Assembly: GCA_903842595.1 (NCBI GenBank)
Contig: CAIMMO010000254.1
Span: 1 to 64,000 of the forward strand
DNA: 64,000 nucleotides
Direction: 5' to 3'
Source of the DNA: an uncultured Alphaproteobacteria bacterium
Lineage (GTDB): Bacteria > Pseudomonadota > Alphaproteobacteria > Caulobacterales > Hyphomonadaceae
How positions within the stretch are numbered: position 1 is the first letter of the stretch; each line of letters begins with the position of its first letter. Below, piece after piece: positions 17,350-24,684 of this stretch. Position numbers and translations under genes: made by a program. The notes under the pieces were generated by a model, which saw only the letters and a program-made list of their open reading frames with translations, was not told the DNA's origin and made no database searches.

Positions 17350-18104
17350 TAGTTCAGATCCCGCATCGCCGCAGTCATGGTCGGCCCGATCTCGTCGTGG
17401 AGGACGAGGTCGGCGAGATCGTCCAGCTGTGTTGGTTCGCGGTTGAGGATGACAAGGCGTGCGCCGTACTGTTTCGCCTTCACCGGGAAATGCGCCGCTG
17501 GCGTGACGACGAGCGAGGAGCCGAGGACAAGGAAGAGGTCGCAGGCCTGTGTCTCGGCCTCGGCCGCGAGCATGGGCTCTTCGGGCATCTGCTGGCCGAA
17601 GGAGATGGTCGCGGTCTTCACCAGACCGCCGCAGGCGCGGCAGGCTGGGATCTCGCCGCGGTCGACGAAAATGGGACGCAGCTCATCCAGCTCATGACGC
17701 ACGCCGCATTCGAGACAGGTGGCGTAGCTGGCATTGCCGTGCAGTTCGATGACATGGCGGTCGGGCACGCCGGAGGCCTGGTGCAGGTTGTCGACATTCT
17801 GTGTGATGATGGACGAGGCCTTGCCGGCGTGGACCAGCCGCGCGACGGCGGCGTGGCCGGCATTGGGCTCCTTACCCACCCAGCCCGCTGCGCCCGAGAA
17901 CACTCGCGTCCAGGCCTCGCGGCGCCTGGCCTCCGAGCCGACGAACTCCTGGAAATAGATCGGCTTCATCCGCGACCAGACGCCGCCGGGCGAGCGGAAA
18001 TCCGGAATGCCGGATTCCGTTGAGATGCCGGCGCCCGTGAACACCACGATGCGCCGGGCGTCGCGGAGATATCGCCCGAGAATGTCAGCGGTTGAGCCAG
18101 TCAT
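17349..18104 (-). CDS. NAD-dependent protein deacylase (sirtuin)
   Basis: A 251-residue Sir2-family enzyme. It shows the NAD-binding 'FTGAGISTESGIPDFRSPGG' (about residues 20-39), 'TQNVDNLHQASG', the catalytic His in 'ELHGNASY', and four zinc cysteines as CLEC and CRAC (about 134-170). The C-terminal part has 'LGSSLVVTPAAHFP'. It removes acyl groups from lysine using NAD+, in the cytoplasm. The Y/R pair diagnostic of CobB desuccinylases is not obvious, so deacetylation is the default reading. It is a single gene, convergent with the cupin. Confidence 0.93.
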   Translation of the reverse strand: MTGSTADILGRYLRDARRIVVFTGAGISTESGIPDFRSPGGVWSRMKPIYFQEFVGSEARRREAWTRVFSGAAGWVGKEPNAGHAAVARLVHAGKASSIITQNVDNLHQASGVPDRHVIELHGNASYATCLECGVRHELDELRPIFVDRGEIPACRACGGLVKTATISFGQQMPEEPMLAAEAETQACDLFLVLGSSLVVTPAAHFPVKAKQYGARLVILNREPTQLDDLADLVLHDEIGPTMTAAMRDLN

Positions 18105-18263
18105 GGCGTGAAGATGCGCGATTACGCGCAGCTTGCAAGACTTGGCTGCCAGGAGCCGCTCACAAAAGAGAAGCGGCGCCGCGTGCAGGGCGGCGCCGCA
18201 AGTCCTTGTCGACGTTTGTTGTGGGCGGGACTCGACGTCGCTCGTGTCTCCGGACTGGCCTCG

Positions 18264-19178
18264 CTACTGGACGCGAACCGACTCGATGCCCTTGGCCTTG
18301 AGCATGGCCTGCACGCTGTCCTCACCGATGAGGTGGCCGGCGCCGACGGCGATGAAGATCGTGCCCTTGCCTTTCAGCATCTCCTCGATCTGGCCAACCC
18401 AGTTGGCGTTACGATTGGGCAGCAGGGCCGCGTAAAGGTCGGGCGAGGCTTCGCGCATCTCGGTGACGAAGAGTTGCTCCATCGCCGCGATGTCGCCGCG
18501 CGACCACTGGTCGACCATTCCGTCGAGCATGGTGGCAGCGTTCTCATAGTCCTCCATGGTCTCGCGCAGGTAGGCGAGTTCGTCGTCGCGCTCCATGCTG
18601 GCGAACACCTTGATCTGCGACTCCGGCGTTTCGAGACCGTTCGGCTTGACGCTGCGTTCGCCGAAGGCCGCCTCGATCTTGGAGTCGACGCCGGAAGCAG
18701 GGTCATAGCCGGCACGGACCATCGCCGAGGTCGAGATGGTGAGGGCTGCGAACCACGGACGGAAGATATCGAGCTGCGCGCCCGTCATTCCTGCGAGTTT
18801 TGCAGCCTCGTCCAGCGTCTTCATCTCGTCGGCCGTGAGGTTCGACGACAGCGGCGTTGCGGGCGCGAGGCCGAACTGCGTGATCAGCGGCATCATCTGG
18901 GGCGCCAGCTGTTCTGCATTCGTGGTCGGCAGTTCGAGCCAGAGTTGTTCGGCTTCCTTGATCGCGGCTTCGAGCTTGGGCGTTTTCCACTGTGTTTCAG
19001 GCTTCAGCAGGTGGACCGTGCCGAACAGGTAGATGGTGGAGTCAGCGTCCTTGACGGCCCACATGGCAGGCTGGGCAAGCGCCGGCGCGCCAAGCGCGGA
19101 GGCCGCGATCAGGGCGGTGGCGATCGTGCGACGTACGCCGCGTCCGATCGAGGCGGCAAGGGTCTCGGCGATATTCAT
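18264..19178 (-). CDS. TraB/GumN family protein
   Basis: A 304-residue exported protein; the signal region 'TIATALIAASALGAPALAQ' ends near residue 36. The family's two G-x-x-H motifs are present: 'TIYLFGTVHLLKPETQW' near the mature N-terminus and 'FIAVGAGHLIGEDSV' near the C-terminus. In the Tiki/TraB/EreA/ChaN superfamily these residues build a metal-dependent hydrolase or protease site, but bacterial members are mostly uncharacterised. It probably acts in the periplasm. It stands alone on the minus strand between the sirtuin and the XRE pair. Confidence 0.85.
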   Translation of the reverse strand: MNIAETLAASIGRGVRRTIATALIAASALGAPALAQPAMWAVKDADSTIYLFGTVHLLKPETQWKTPKLEAAIKEAEQLWLELPTTNAEQLAPQMMPLITQFGLAPATPLSSNLTADEMKTLDEAAKLAGMTGAQLDIFRPWFAALTISTSAMVRAGYDPASGVDSKIEAAFGERSVKPNGLETPESQIKVFASMERDDELAYLRETMEDYENAATMLDGMVDQWSRGDIAAMEQLFVTEMREASPDLYAALLPNRNANWVGQIEEMLKGKGTIFIAVGAGHLIGEDSVQAMLKAKGIESVRVQ

Positions 19179-19244
19179 CGTATCTCTCCTGGGGAGGGTT
19201 GAGGGTTGAGCAGTAGATGGTGGTTCGGTCAGTCGGGGCCGGCG

Positions 19245-19454
19245 CTAGTGGCCGGCTTCGGCATCGTCGGGCGAGAAGATCGCCTCGATGCTCAGCTCGA
19301 AGAGTCCCGCGATGGTGAAGGCGAGTGGAAGGGAGGGGTCGTATCGTCCGGTCTCGATTGCGTTGATGGTCTGTCGGGACACTTTGAGTTTCTCCGCAAG
19401 GTCGGCCTGGCTCCAGGCTCGCTGGGCTCTCAGGACGCGCAGCTGGTTCTTCAT
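19245..19454 (-). CDS. XRE-family helix-turn-helix regulator
   Basis: A 69-residue Cro/CI-type protein. The helix-turn-helix is 'WSQADLAEKLKVSRQTINAI' followed by 'ETGRYDPSLPLAFTIA', the pattern of small regulators of the YozG/PF1381 group. Its ATG overlaps the stop of the upstream membrane-protein gene as ATGA (19451-19454), so the two are translationally coupled. Such pairs of a multi-helix membrane protein and a small XRE repressor are common; the regulator usually represses its own operon. Candidate operators lie upstream of the first gene at 20384-20450. Confidence 0.88.
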   Translation of the reverse strand: MKNQLRVLRAQRAWSQADLAEKLKVSRQTINAIETGRYDPSLPLAFTIAGLFELSIEAIFSPDDAEAGH

Positions 19455-20362
19455 GCGGTCCGCCTTTTCTTTGCACGGGCATTGCCTGCGGCGGCTGTCG
19501 TGATGATAAAGCCGGCAATGATCTGCGCGAGGGTAATCGCCACAAAGGACGCACTTGCGCTGAACGGCGGCACAAGCCCCTGCACTTCCGCGATCGACCA
19601 GACAAACACTCCAGCGGTGAGGATCACGGCCGAGACGGCATAGGCGTTCACGACCTGACGGCGCTGGAGTTCGTCCATCAGATTCCACAGTATGACGCTG
19701 GCGAAGACGCTGGCGGCGCCCGCGACGAGCGCGATGATGCTTGGTCCAAGTGTGGCGCCGTCTCCCGACTGCTGGGCGATCGCGAGCGCGATGCTTGCAA
19801 TGCCAGTGGCGAACGTGCCTGCGCAGCTAAGGCCAAAGATCTCACGCTCGGCCTTCCTGATGTCCATGGCTTCGGGATCGTCATCCGGCTCCAGCTCAAT
19901 TGCATAGGCAGCCGGCGAACCTAAGACCGCAAGCGCCGCCATCATCATGAGCCCCAGGACGATGCACATCGCGCCGATCGCCCAGAGAGCAATGTCGGTC
20001 ACCGACGGCTCGGCCAGCGGACCGTTTACCGCCTGGATGAAGGCAGGCAGGCCGACCAGAATGTCCATTGTGTAGCCGGTGAAGAACCCAACGACGCCGC
20101 CAAGCAGCGCGTAGATGATCCAGCGCATCGTCTTGCTCCGGCCCTTGCCCAGCGCCCGGCCCAGAAGGACTGCGCTGACGACGAGGACAACCGGCACAGC
20201 ATGGACGGCGAGGCGGGCGGCGAGGTCGGGCAGCCCAAGCTCGGCGAGGCGGGCCAGCACCTTCGGCGTCGGCTGGCCGGTCGCGGACAGCAGCGCTGCG
20301 CCAACACCCATGGTCAGTACGCCTGCGGCCCTTCGCGTTGGTCTTGAAGCTTCAGTCGACAT
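19451..20362 (-). CDS. Multi-pass membrane protein, partner of XRE regulator
   Basis: A 303-residue protein with about eight hydrophobic segments, for example 'HAVPVVLVVSAVLLGRAL', 'WIIYALLGGVVGFFTGYTM', 'WAIGAMCIVLGLMMMAALAV' and 'AITLAQIIAGFIITTAAAG'. A central acidic loop has 'ELEPDDDPEAMDIRKAERE'. It ends in a basic AKKRR tail. I do not recognise a characterised family. It is first in a two-gene operon with the XRE regulator. The operator-like repeats and a TTGACT -35 lie directly upstream. Confidence 0.75.
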   Translation of the reverse strand: MSTEASRPTRRAAGVLTMGVGAALLSATGQPTPKVLARLAELGLPDLAARLAVHAVPVVLVVSAVLLGRALGKGRSKTMRWIIYALLGGVVGFFTGYTMDILVGLPAFIQAVNGPLAEPSVTDIALWAIGAMCIVLGLMMMAALAVLGSPAAYAIELEPDDDPEAMDIRKAEREIFGLSCAGTFATGIASIALAIAQQSGDGATLGPSIIALVAGAASVFASVILWNLMDELQRRQVVNAYAVSAVILTAGVFVWSIAEVQGLVPPFSASASFVAITLAQIIAGFIITTAAAGNARAKKRRTA

Positions 20363-20383
20363 GACAAACCTCTTTGTCGTTTG

Positions 20384-20450
20384 GTAAAGCGTGTTTTACA
20401 TATCGCGATGTTGAAGTCAAGCATATTTTACAAAATGTCGTATATGCTTG
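20384..20450 (-). promoter_or_regulatory. Promoter/operator of the membrane protein-XRE operon
   Basis: On the minus strand TTGACT (20420-20415) is followed after 16 bp by TAAAAC (20398-20393), a candidate promoter. Over and beside it lie a perfect 9 bp inverted repeat, CAAGCATAT (20418-20426) and ATATGCTTG (20442-20450), and a smaller one, GTAAA (20384-20388) and TTTAC (20395-20399). TTTAC also recurs inside the larger repeat (20427-20431). The layout suits autorepression by the XRE protein. Confidence 0.5.
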
Positions 20451-20630
20451 TCCTCAAGACATGTATGGATTTGGCCGATGGCCGCGATTCAGGACGAATT
20501 TCGATAAACCGCCGCCTGGCCCCGCACGCGAAGCACGAACTTCCGATTCGCTTTTCCCAAATGCCCGGTGCAGGATTTCTCCACAGGGCTGAGCCCCCAC
20601 AAGAGGGGCGAGTTGTGTGGGTCAATTGCG

Positions 20631-20864
20631 ATGAAGTTCCGCGACGTTCTCAACAGCGATCACCTCTTGCTTGTCGCCTGCCATGATTGCGGCGCGAAGA
20701 CCCCGCTTGATCCGGCTCCAATTGCGCTGCGCGTGGGCGTACAGACGGACATCGCGGCCGTTACGCCCGAATTGCTTTGTCCAGTTTGCGGGTCTGCCGA
20801 CATCACGCTCGGCGTCCACTCGCCTGTCGCATCGCGGCAGAGCGTTTCGCAGCACGCCAAATAG
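20631..20864 (+). CDS. Small two-CxxC (zinc-ribbon-like) protein
   Basis: A 77-residue frame starting at an ATG with a weak upstream purine run. It has two cysteine pairs about 33 residues apart, 'ACHDCGAKTP' and 'LLCPVCGSADI', typical of a zinc ribbon. The start could also be further upstream in the same frame (20568). There is no family assignment. It precedes the enoyl-CoA hydratase by 78 bp on the same strand. The cysteine spacing makes chance unlikely, but expression is unproven. Confidence 0.55.
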   Translation: MKFRDVLNSDHLLLVACHDCGAKTPLDPAPIALRVGVQTDIAAVTPELLCPVCGSADITLGVHSPVASRQSVSQHAK

Positions 20865-20942
20865 GCTGGCAGCCGGCGCGCGCTTGCGTGCGCGATTCCC
20901 CAGTCCTATCCCTGGGTCACAAAAAACACAGGGAGATGCGCC

Positions 20943-21740
20943 ATGGCCGACCTTCTGGAAACCAAGCAGGACGGTGTCGCCATCCTCACGATGAACCGGC
21001 CCGAGGCGCGCAACGCGCTTTCGCAGCCCATGCTTGGCGCGCTGCTCGAAGCGCTGCCACGACTTGCGGCGGATCCCGATGTCGGAGCCATCGTCATCAC
21101 GGGCGCAGGCGGCGCCTTCTGCGCCGGTGGCGATGTGAAGGGCTTTGCAGCGACGGACGGCGGCGCGAACCACGGCCGCGCGCCCGAGCAGGCAGCCCAT
21201 GCGCTGCGTCAGAGCATGGAAGTCTCACGCTGGCTGCACGACATGCCGAAGATCACCATCGCCTCCATCCCCGGCGCAGCGGCGGGCGCGGGCCTGTCGA
21301 TCGCGCTGGCGTGCGATTTCCGGATTGCGGCGCGCGGTGCGAAGATGACGACAGCTTTCGCGAAAGTCGGGCTCTCGGGCGATTTCGGCGGCACGTATTT
21401 TCTCACGCAGCTGGTTGGCTCGGCCAAGGCGAAGGAGCTTTACCTCCTCTCCGACGTGATCCTTGCGGAGGAGGCTGAGCGCATCGGCATGGTGAACCGC
21501 GCGGTCGATCCCAGGGAACTCGAGGCCGAGACGATGGCGCTGGCGAGGCGCTTCGCCAATGGCGCACGCATCACGCAGGGTCTGATGAAGCGCAACCTCA
21601 ACATCGCCGAGAAGGGTGACATGCTGCTGTCCTTCGACACCGAGGCGCTGAATCATTCGCGCACCGCTCAGACGGCAGATCATGCGGAAGCCGCCAGGGC
21701 TTTCGTCGAGAAGCGCGCGCCGGTGTTCAAGGGCGCCTGA
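20943..21740 (+). CDS. Enoyl-CoA hydratase/isomerase family protein
   Basis: A 265-residue crotonase. 'GGAFCAGGDVKGFAA' (about residues 56-70) and 'GAAAGAGLSIALACDFRIAA' (about 103-122) form the oxyanion-hole regions; 'FAKVGLSGDFGGTYFLTQLVG' replaces the usual PGAGGTQRL strand. A strong GGGAGATGCGCC precedes the ATG. The ABC exporter pair starts 6 bp after its stop, an unusual operon partner, so the enzyme may act on a CoA ester related to the exported compound, or the pairing may be chance. The SGDFGG variant is common in 2-(1,2-epoxy-1,2-dihydrophenyl)acetyl-CoA isomerase-like proteins, so that label is an alternative. Confidence 0.85.
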   Translation: MADLLETKQDGVAILTMNRPEARNALSQPMLGALLEALPRLAADPDVGAIVITGAGGAFCAGGDVKGFAATDGGANHGRAPEQAAHALRQSMEVSRWLHDMPKITIASIPGAAAGAGLSIALACDFRIAARGAKMTTAFAKVGLSGDFGGTYFLTQLVGSAKAKELYLLSDVILAEEAERIGMVNRAVDPRELEAETMALARRFANGARITQGLMKRNLNIAEKGDMLLSFDTEALNHSRTAQTADHAEAARAFVEKRAPVFKGA

Positions 21741-21746
21741 CAGCGC

Positions 21747-22646
21747 TTGACCCACGCGCTCGAAACAACCGGGCTTGGCAAGAGCTATGGCGCCGTCACG
21801 GCGTTGTCAGCGCTCGATCTGTCGATCCCGAAGGGCATGGTCTATGGCGTGCTTGGGCCCAATGGCGCGGGCAAGAGCACGCTGTTGCGGATGGTACTGG
21901 GCCTTGTGACGCCGAGCCGCGGCGGGTTCAGGCTACTGGGCGAGACCGACATCAACGCGACAGTGCTGCGCCGGGTCGGCGCGATGATCGAGGCGCCCTC
22001 GCTGTACCCTTTCCTCACGGCGCGCGACATGTTGCGCATGGCGGCGCGGATGTCGGGATTCAGGGAAGAGGGGCGTGAAGAGGCGGTACTGGCGCGTGTC
22101 GGCCTGAGCGATGCGGCGGATCGCAAGGCGCGCACATTCTCGATGGGCATGCGCCAGCGTCTGGCGCTTGGCGCGGCGCTGCTGGCGCGGCCGGAACTGT
22201 TGATCCTCGACGAGCCTACCAACGGACTCGATCCTGCGGGCATCCAGGAAATGCGCACGCTGGTTCGTGAGCTTGTCGATCAGGACGGCGCTACGATCAT
22301 TCTTTCGAGTCATCTGCTCGACGAGGTCGAGAAGGTCTGCGACCGCGTCGCCATCCTCAACCATGGCAAGCTGATTGCCGAGGGGCGAGTTGCCGATCTT
22401 GTTTCAGGCCGCGGCGCAATCTTCGTTGCGGCGACACCGATCGACAAGGCACTCGCCATTGCCGGGCCGCGCGCACGGGCGCAGGGCGATGGCATTCGCG
22501 TCGATATTGCACGGGAGGAAGCGCCCGCCCTAATCCGCGCCCTCACTGCTGGCGGCGTCGACGTGTTCGAAGCGCGCTGGGCCAACCAGAGTCTCGAGGA
22601 CGTGTTTCTCAGCAGCACAGCTGCCAGCGGCGCAGGTGCGTCATGA
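21747..22646 (+). CDS. ABC transporter ATP-binding protein
   Basis: A 299-residue ATPase from a TTG start (ttgacccacgcgctc). It has Walker A 'GPNGAGKST' (about residues 38-46), signature 'FSMGMRQRLALGAALLARPE', Walker B 'LLILDEPTNGLDP' and the switch His in 'ILSSHLLDEVEKVC'. The C-terminal 80 residues are the extension typical of ABC-2-type exporters. It starts 6 bp after the hydratase, and its stop overlaps the permease start as ATGA (22643-22646). It energises export of an unknown compound, possibly a lipid, drug or polyketide. Confidence 0.92.
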   Translation: MTHALETTGLGKSYGAVTALSALDLSIPKGMVYGVLGPNGAGKSTLLRMVLGLVTPSRGGFRLLGETDINATVLRRVGAMIEAPSLYPFLTARDMLRMAARMSGFREEGREEAVLARVGLSDAADRKARTFSMGMRQRLALGAALLARPELLILDEPTNGLDPAGIQEMRTLVRELVDQDGATIILSSHLLDEVEKVCDRVAILNHGKLIAEGRVADLVSGRGAIFVAATPIDKALAIAGPRARAQGDGIRVDIAREEAPALIRALTAGGVDVFEARWANQSLEDVFLSSTAASGAGAS

Positions 22647-23452
22647 TCGGGCAAGCCTTCGGAGCAGAACTCTTCAAGCTGTGGCGCAATCGCTGGTCGC
22701 TGTTCTGGGCGTTCGGCTTCATGCCGATGTTTGGACTGGTCGCAGGCCTGATCGAGGAAACGTCGGTGCGCGCCTATGTCGGCGACCTGCTACCTTACGC
22801 CAATCCGTTGCGATACGCCTATGCAGGCCTTGGCACGACGCAGTCGTCGCTCTTTCAGGTCTTCGCCATTGTTGGCGCGGCCATCCTTTTTGCAGGCGAG
22901 TACCGTTGGGAAACATGGCGCGCCATCCTGCTGCGCACTGACCGCACCGCAATCATGATCGCCAAGCTGCTGTTGTTCGCGCTCGCTGCCAGCGTCAGCA
23001 TCCTCGCGTCCGGAGCGGGCCGCTTTCTTGTCGGACTCTATGACGCGATGCTGACCGGCCAGGCGGATGCACCCTCCGAACCCTGGCTTGGTCTGCTCAC
23101 CGGATTTGGCGGCGCGCTGCTTCAGCTTATGCTTACAGGCGCGCTGGTCATGCTTGTGTCCGTTCTCTCCCGCTCATTGATGGCCGCCATCGTCGCACCG
23201 CTGGTTATCCTCGTGGCGATCGATCTTACGGCTATCAGGTTCCGGATCGAGACCGGCGAGTTGTGGCTTGCTGCGCTGCCGAACTTCGCCGGACGCGCCA
23301 TTCACGAATCCGGCCTGCTGCTGCTGGGAGAACCGGATGCAATTGGCGTTCACCTCGCAGTACCGGGCGCGATCGCCATGATGCTGTGGACCGCCGTGCT
23401 GGCGATCTTTGCGATCGTCGTCTTCCAGAGGCAGGACCTGTCGCGCGAATAG
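22643..23452 (+). CDS. ABC-2 type transporter permease
   Basis: A 269-residue membrane protein with six hydrophobic segments, including 'VFAIVGAAILFAGEYRWETW', 'LFALAASVSILASGAGRFLV', 'LMLTGALVMLVSVLSRSLM' and a last helix 'AIAMMLWTAVLAIFAIVVF'. The E-Y-R-x-x-T/W after the second helix is the coupling segment seen in NatB/BcrB-like permeases. Its ATG overlaps the ATPase stop, so the two subunits are made together. It is the membrane half of the exporter; the substrate is unknown. A short CGCGCGAT inverted repeat (23454-23472) follows the stop. Confidence 0.85.
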   Translation: MIGQAFGAELFKLWRNRWSLFWAFGFMPMFGLVAGLIEETSVRAYVGDLLPYANPLRYAYAGLGTTQSSLFQVFAIVGAAILFAGEYRWETWRAILLRTDRTAIMIAKLLLFALAASVSILASGAGRFLVGLYDAMLTGQADAPSEPWLGLLTGFGGALLQLMLTGALVMLVSVLSRSLMAAIVAPLVILVAIDLTAIRFRIETGELWLAALPNFAGRAIHESGLLLLGEPDAIGVHLAVPGAIAMMLWTAVLAIFAIVVFQRQDLSRE

Positions 23453-23542
23453 CCGCGCGATTTGATCGCGCGCAATCGGGGCTTCGACAGCCGACGCAGT
23501 ATCAGCGACAGAGCCCAGCTTCCGGCTCAAGGATCGCCTCCC

Positions 23543-23899
23543 ATGCGCTTGCCAATAATTCTGATCGCAGCAGTGTCCCTTTCCGCATGTGCAATCGAGC
23601 CGGCGCCTGCCTGGCAGTCCGGCGACGCCGAGGTCGGCCATCAGGTCGCCCAGGACCTCTGCGCCAGCTGCCATGCCATTGAACGGACCGGTGACAGTCC
23701 CAATGCGGCTGCGCCACCGCTCAGGCGCGCGCTGTGGAATTTCCGGCCTGACTGGCTCGCGGACGATCTGCACGCCTCGCGCGCCGTGTCGCTCCGGCGC
23801 ATGCCGGTCTTCCACTTCGGCGAGGGGCATGAATACGATGTCGTTGCCTATCTGCTGTCGATCCAGGAGGACGCCCCTCCGATGCCGCCACCGTCCTGA
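23543..23899 (+). CDS. Small c-type cytochrome lipoprotein
   Basis: A 118-residue protein with a lipoprotein signal ('ILIAAVSLSAC', lipobox Cys16) and one heme-c motif CASCH (C40, C43, H44). 'SLRRMPVFHFGEGHEYDVVA' supplies the probable axial Met in the C-terminal half. I chose ATG 23543 because the lipobox follows directly; an upstream in-frame start at 23462 would bury the signal. It would sit in the periplasm, tethered to a membrane. The molybdenum hydroxylase pair begins 300 bp downstream on the same strand, so it is a plausible electron acceptor for that enzyme, but this is inference. Confidence 0.82.
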   Translation: MRLPIILIAAVSLSACAIEPAPAWQSGDAEVGHQVAQDLCASCHAIERTGDSPNAAAPPLRRALWNFRPDWLADDLHASRAVSLRRMPVFHFGEGHEYDVVAYLLSIQEDAPPMPPPS

Positions 23900-24198
23900 C
23901 CAGGAGAAGCGTGCCGGACTGACCAGCGCTAGAGTCCTTCAACTACAGCGCTTCCGGCGGCTCGCTGCGAACCATTCGCAGAAAATCCCCTCTGGGCGCC
24001 CTACTCGCGCAAGCGTGTTTCCGGCCAGCCGAGATTTCGCTTGAGCGCTAACGCGCTGTCATTGGCGTTCACCAAACCCCGCGCTATGGATTCACTCAAG
24101 GCGTGCGCCGCGTTTATCGGGGCACGTGCGTCGCGGGTTAGAAACTGGGCGGAGGAACCGGAACGACTTTTTCCGGAAACACGCCCGCGGAGCTCCAA

Positions 24199-24681
24199 AT
24201 GACAACCTACACACTCAACGTGAACGGGAAGACCCAGACGGTCGATGTGGACGGCGCAATGCCGCTCCTGTGGGTCCTGCGGGACAAACTCGACCTTAAG
24301 GGAACGAAATTCGGCTGCGGCATCGCGATGTGCGGCGCGTGCACCGTGCACCTCGATGGCGAAGTGGCGCGCGCATGCGTCACGCCGGTGTCGTCGGTCG
24401 GCGCCAAGCGCGTCACCACGATCGAGGCGATCGGCGAGACGAAGACCGGACAGGCCGTCCAGAAGGCATGGCTCGACGTGGACGTCATGCAGTGCGGCTA
24501 CTGCCAGGCGGGACAGGTGATGGCGGCGACCGCCCTCATCAACAAGAACCCCAAACCGAACGACAAGGACATCGACATGGCGATGCAGGGCAATGCCTGC
24601 CGCTGTGGTACCTATGTCCGCATCCGCGAGGCCATCAAGACGGCCGCGGGCGTTGACACCAAAGACACGCGGGAGGTCTGA
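24199..24681 (+). CDS. iorA: [2Fe-2S] subunit of a molybdenum hydroxylase (IorA-like)
   Basis: A 160-residue protein with two iron-sulfur domains. The plant-ferredoxin-type cluster uses C40, C45, C48 and C60 ('[18 protein letters not shown]'), and the helical-domain cluster uses C99, C102, C134 and C136 ('QCGYCQAGQ', 'ACRCGTY'). This is the small subunit of the isoquinoline 1-oxidoreductase/aldehyde oxidase group. It passes electrons from the molybdenum site to an acceptor. It has no signal peptide and probably rides out with the Tat-exported large subunit, which starts 3 bp after its stop. The symbol is by similarity; the substrate is not known. Confidence 0.9.
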   Translation: MTTYTLNVNGKTQTVDVDGAMPLLWVLRDKLDLKGTKFGCGIAMCGACTVHLDGEVARACVTPVSSVGAKRVTTIEAIGETKTGQAVQKAWLDVDVMQCGYCQAGQVMAATALINKNPKPNDKDIDMAMQGNACRCGTYVRIREAIKTAAGVDTKDTREV

Positions 24682-24684
24682 GCC

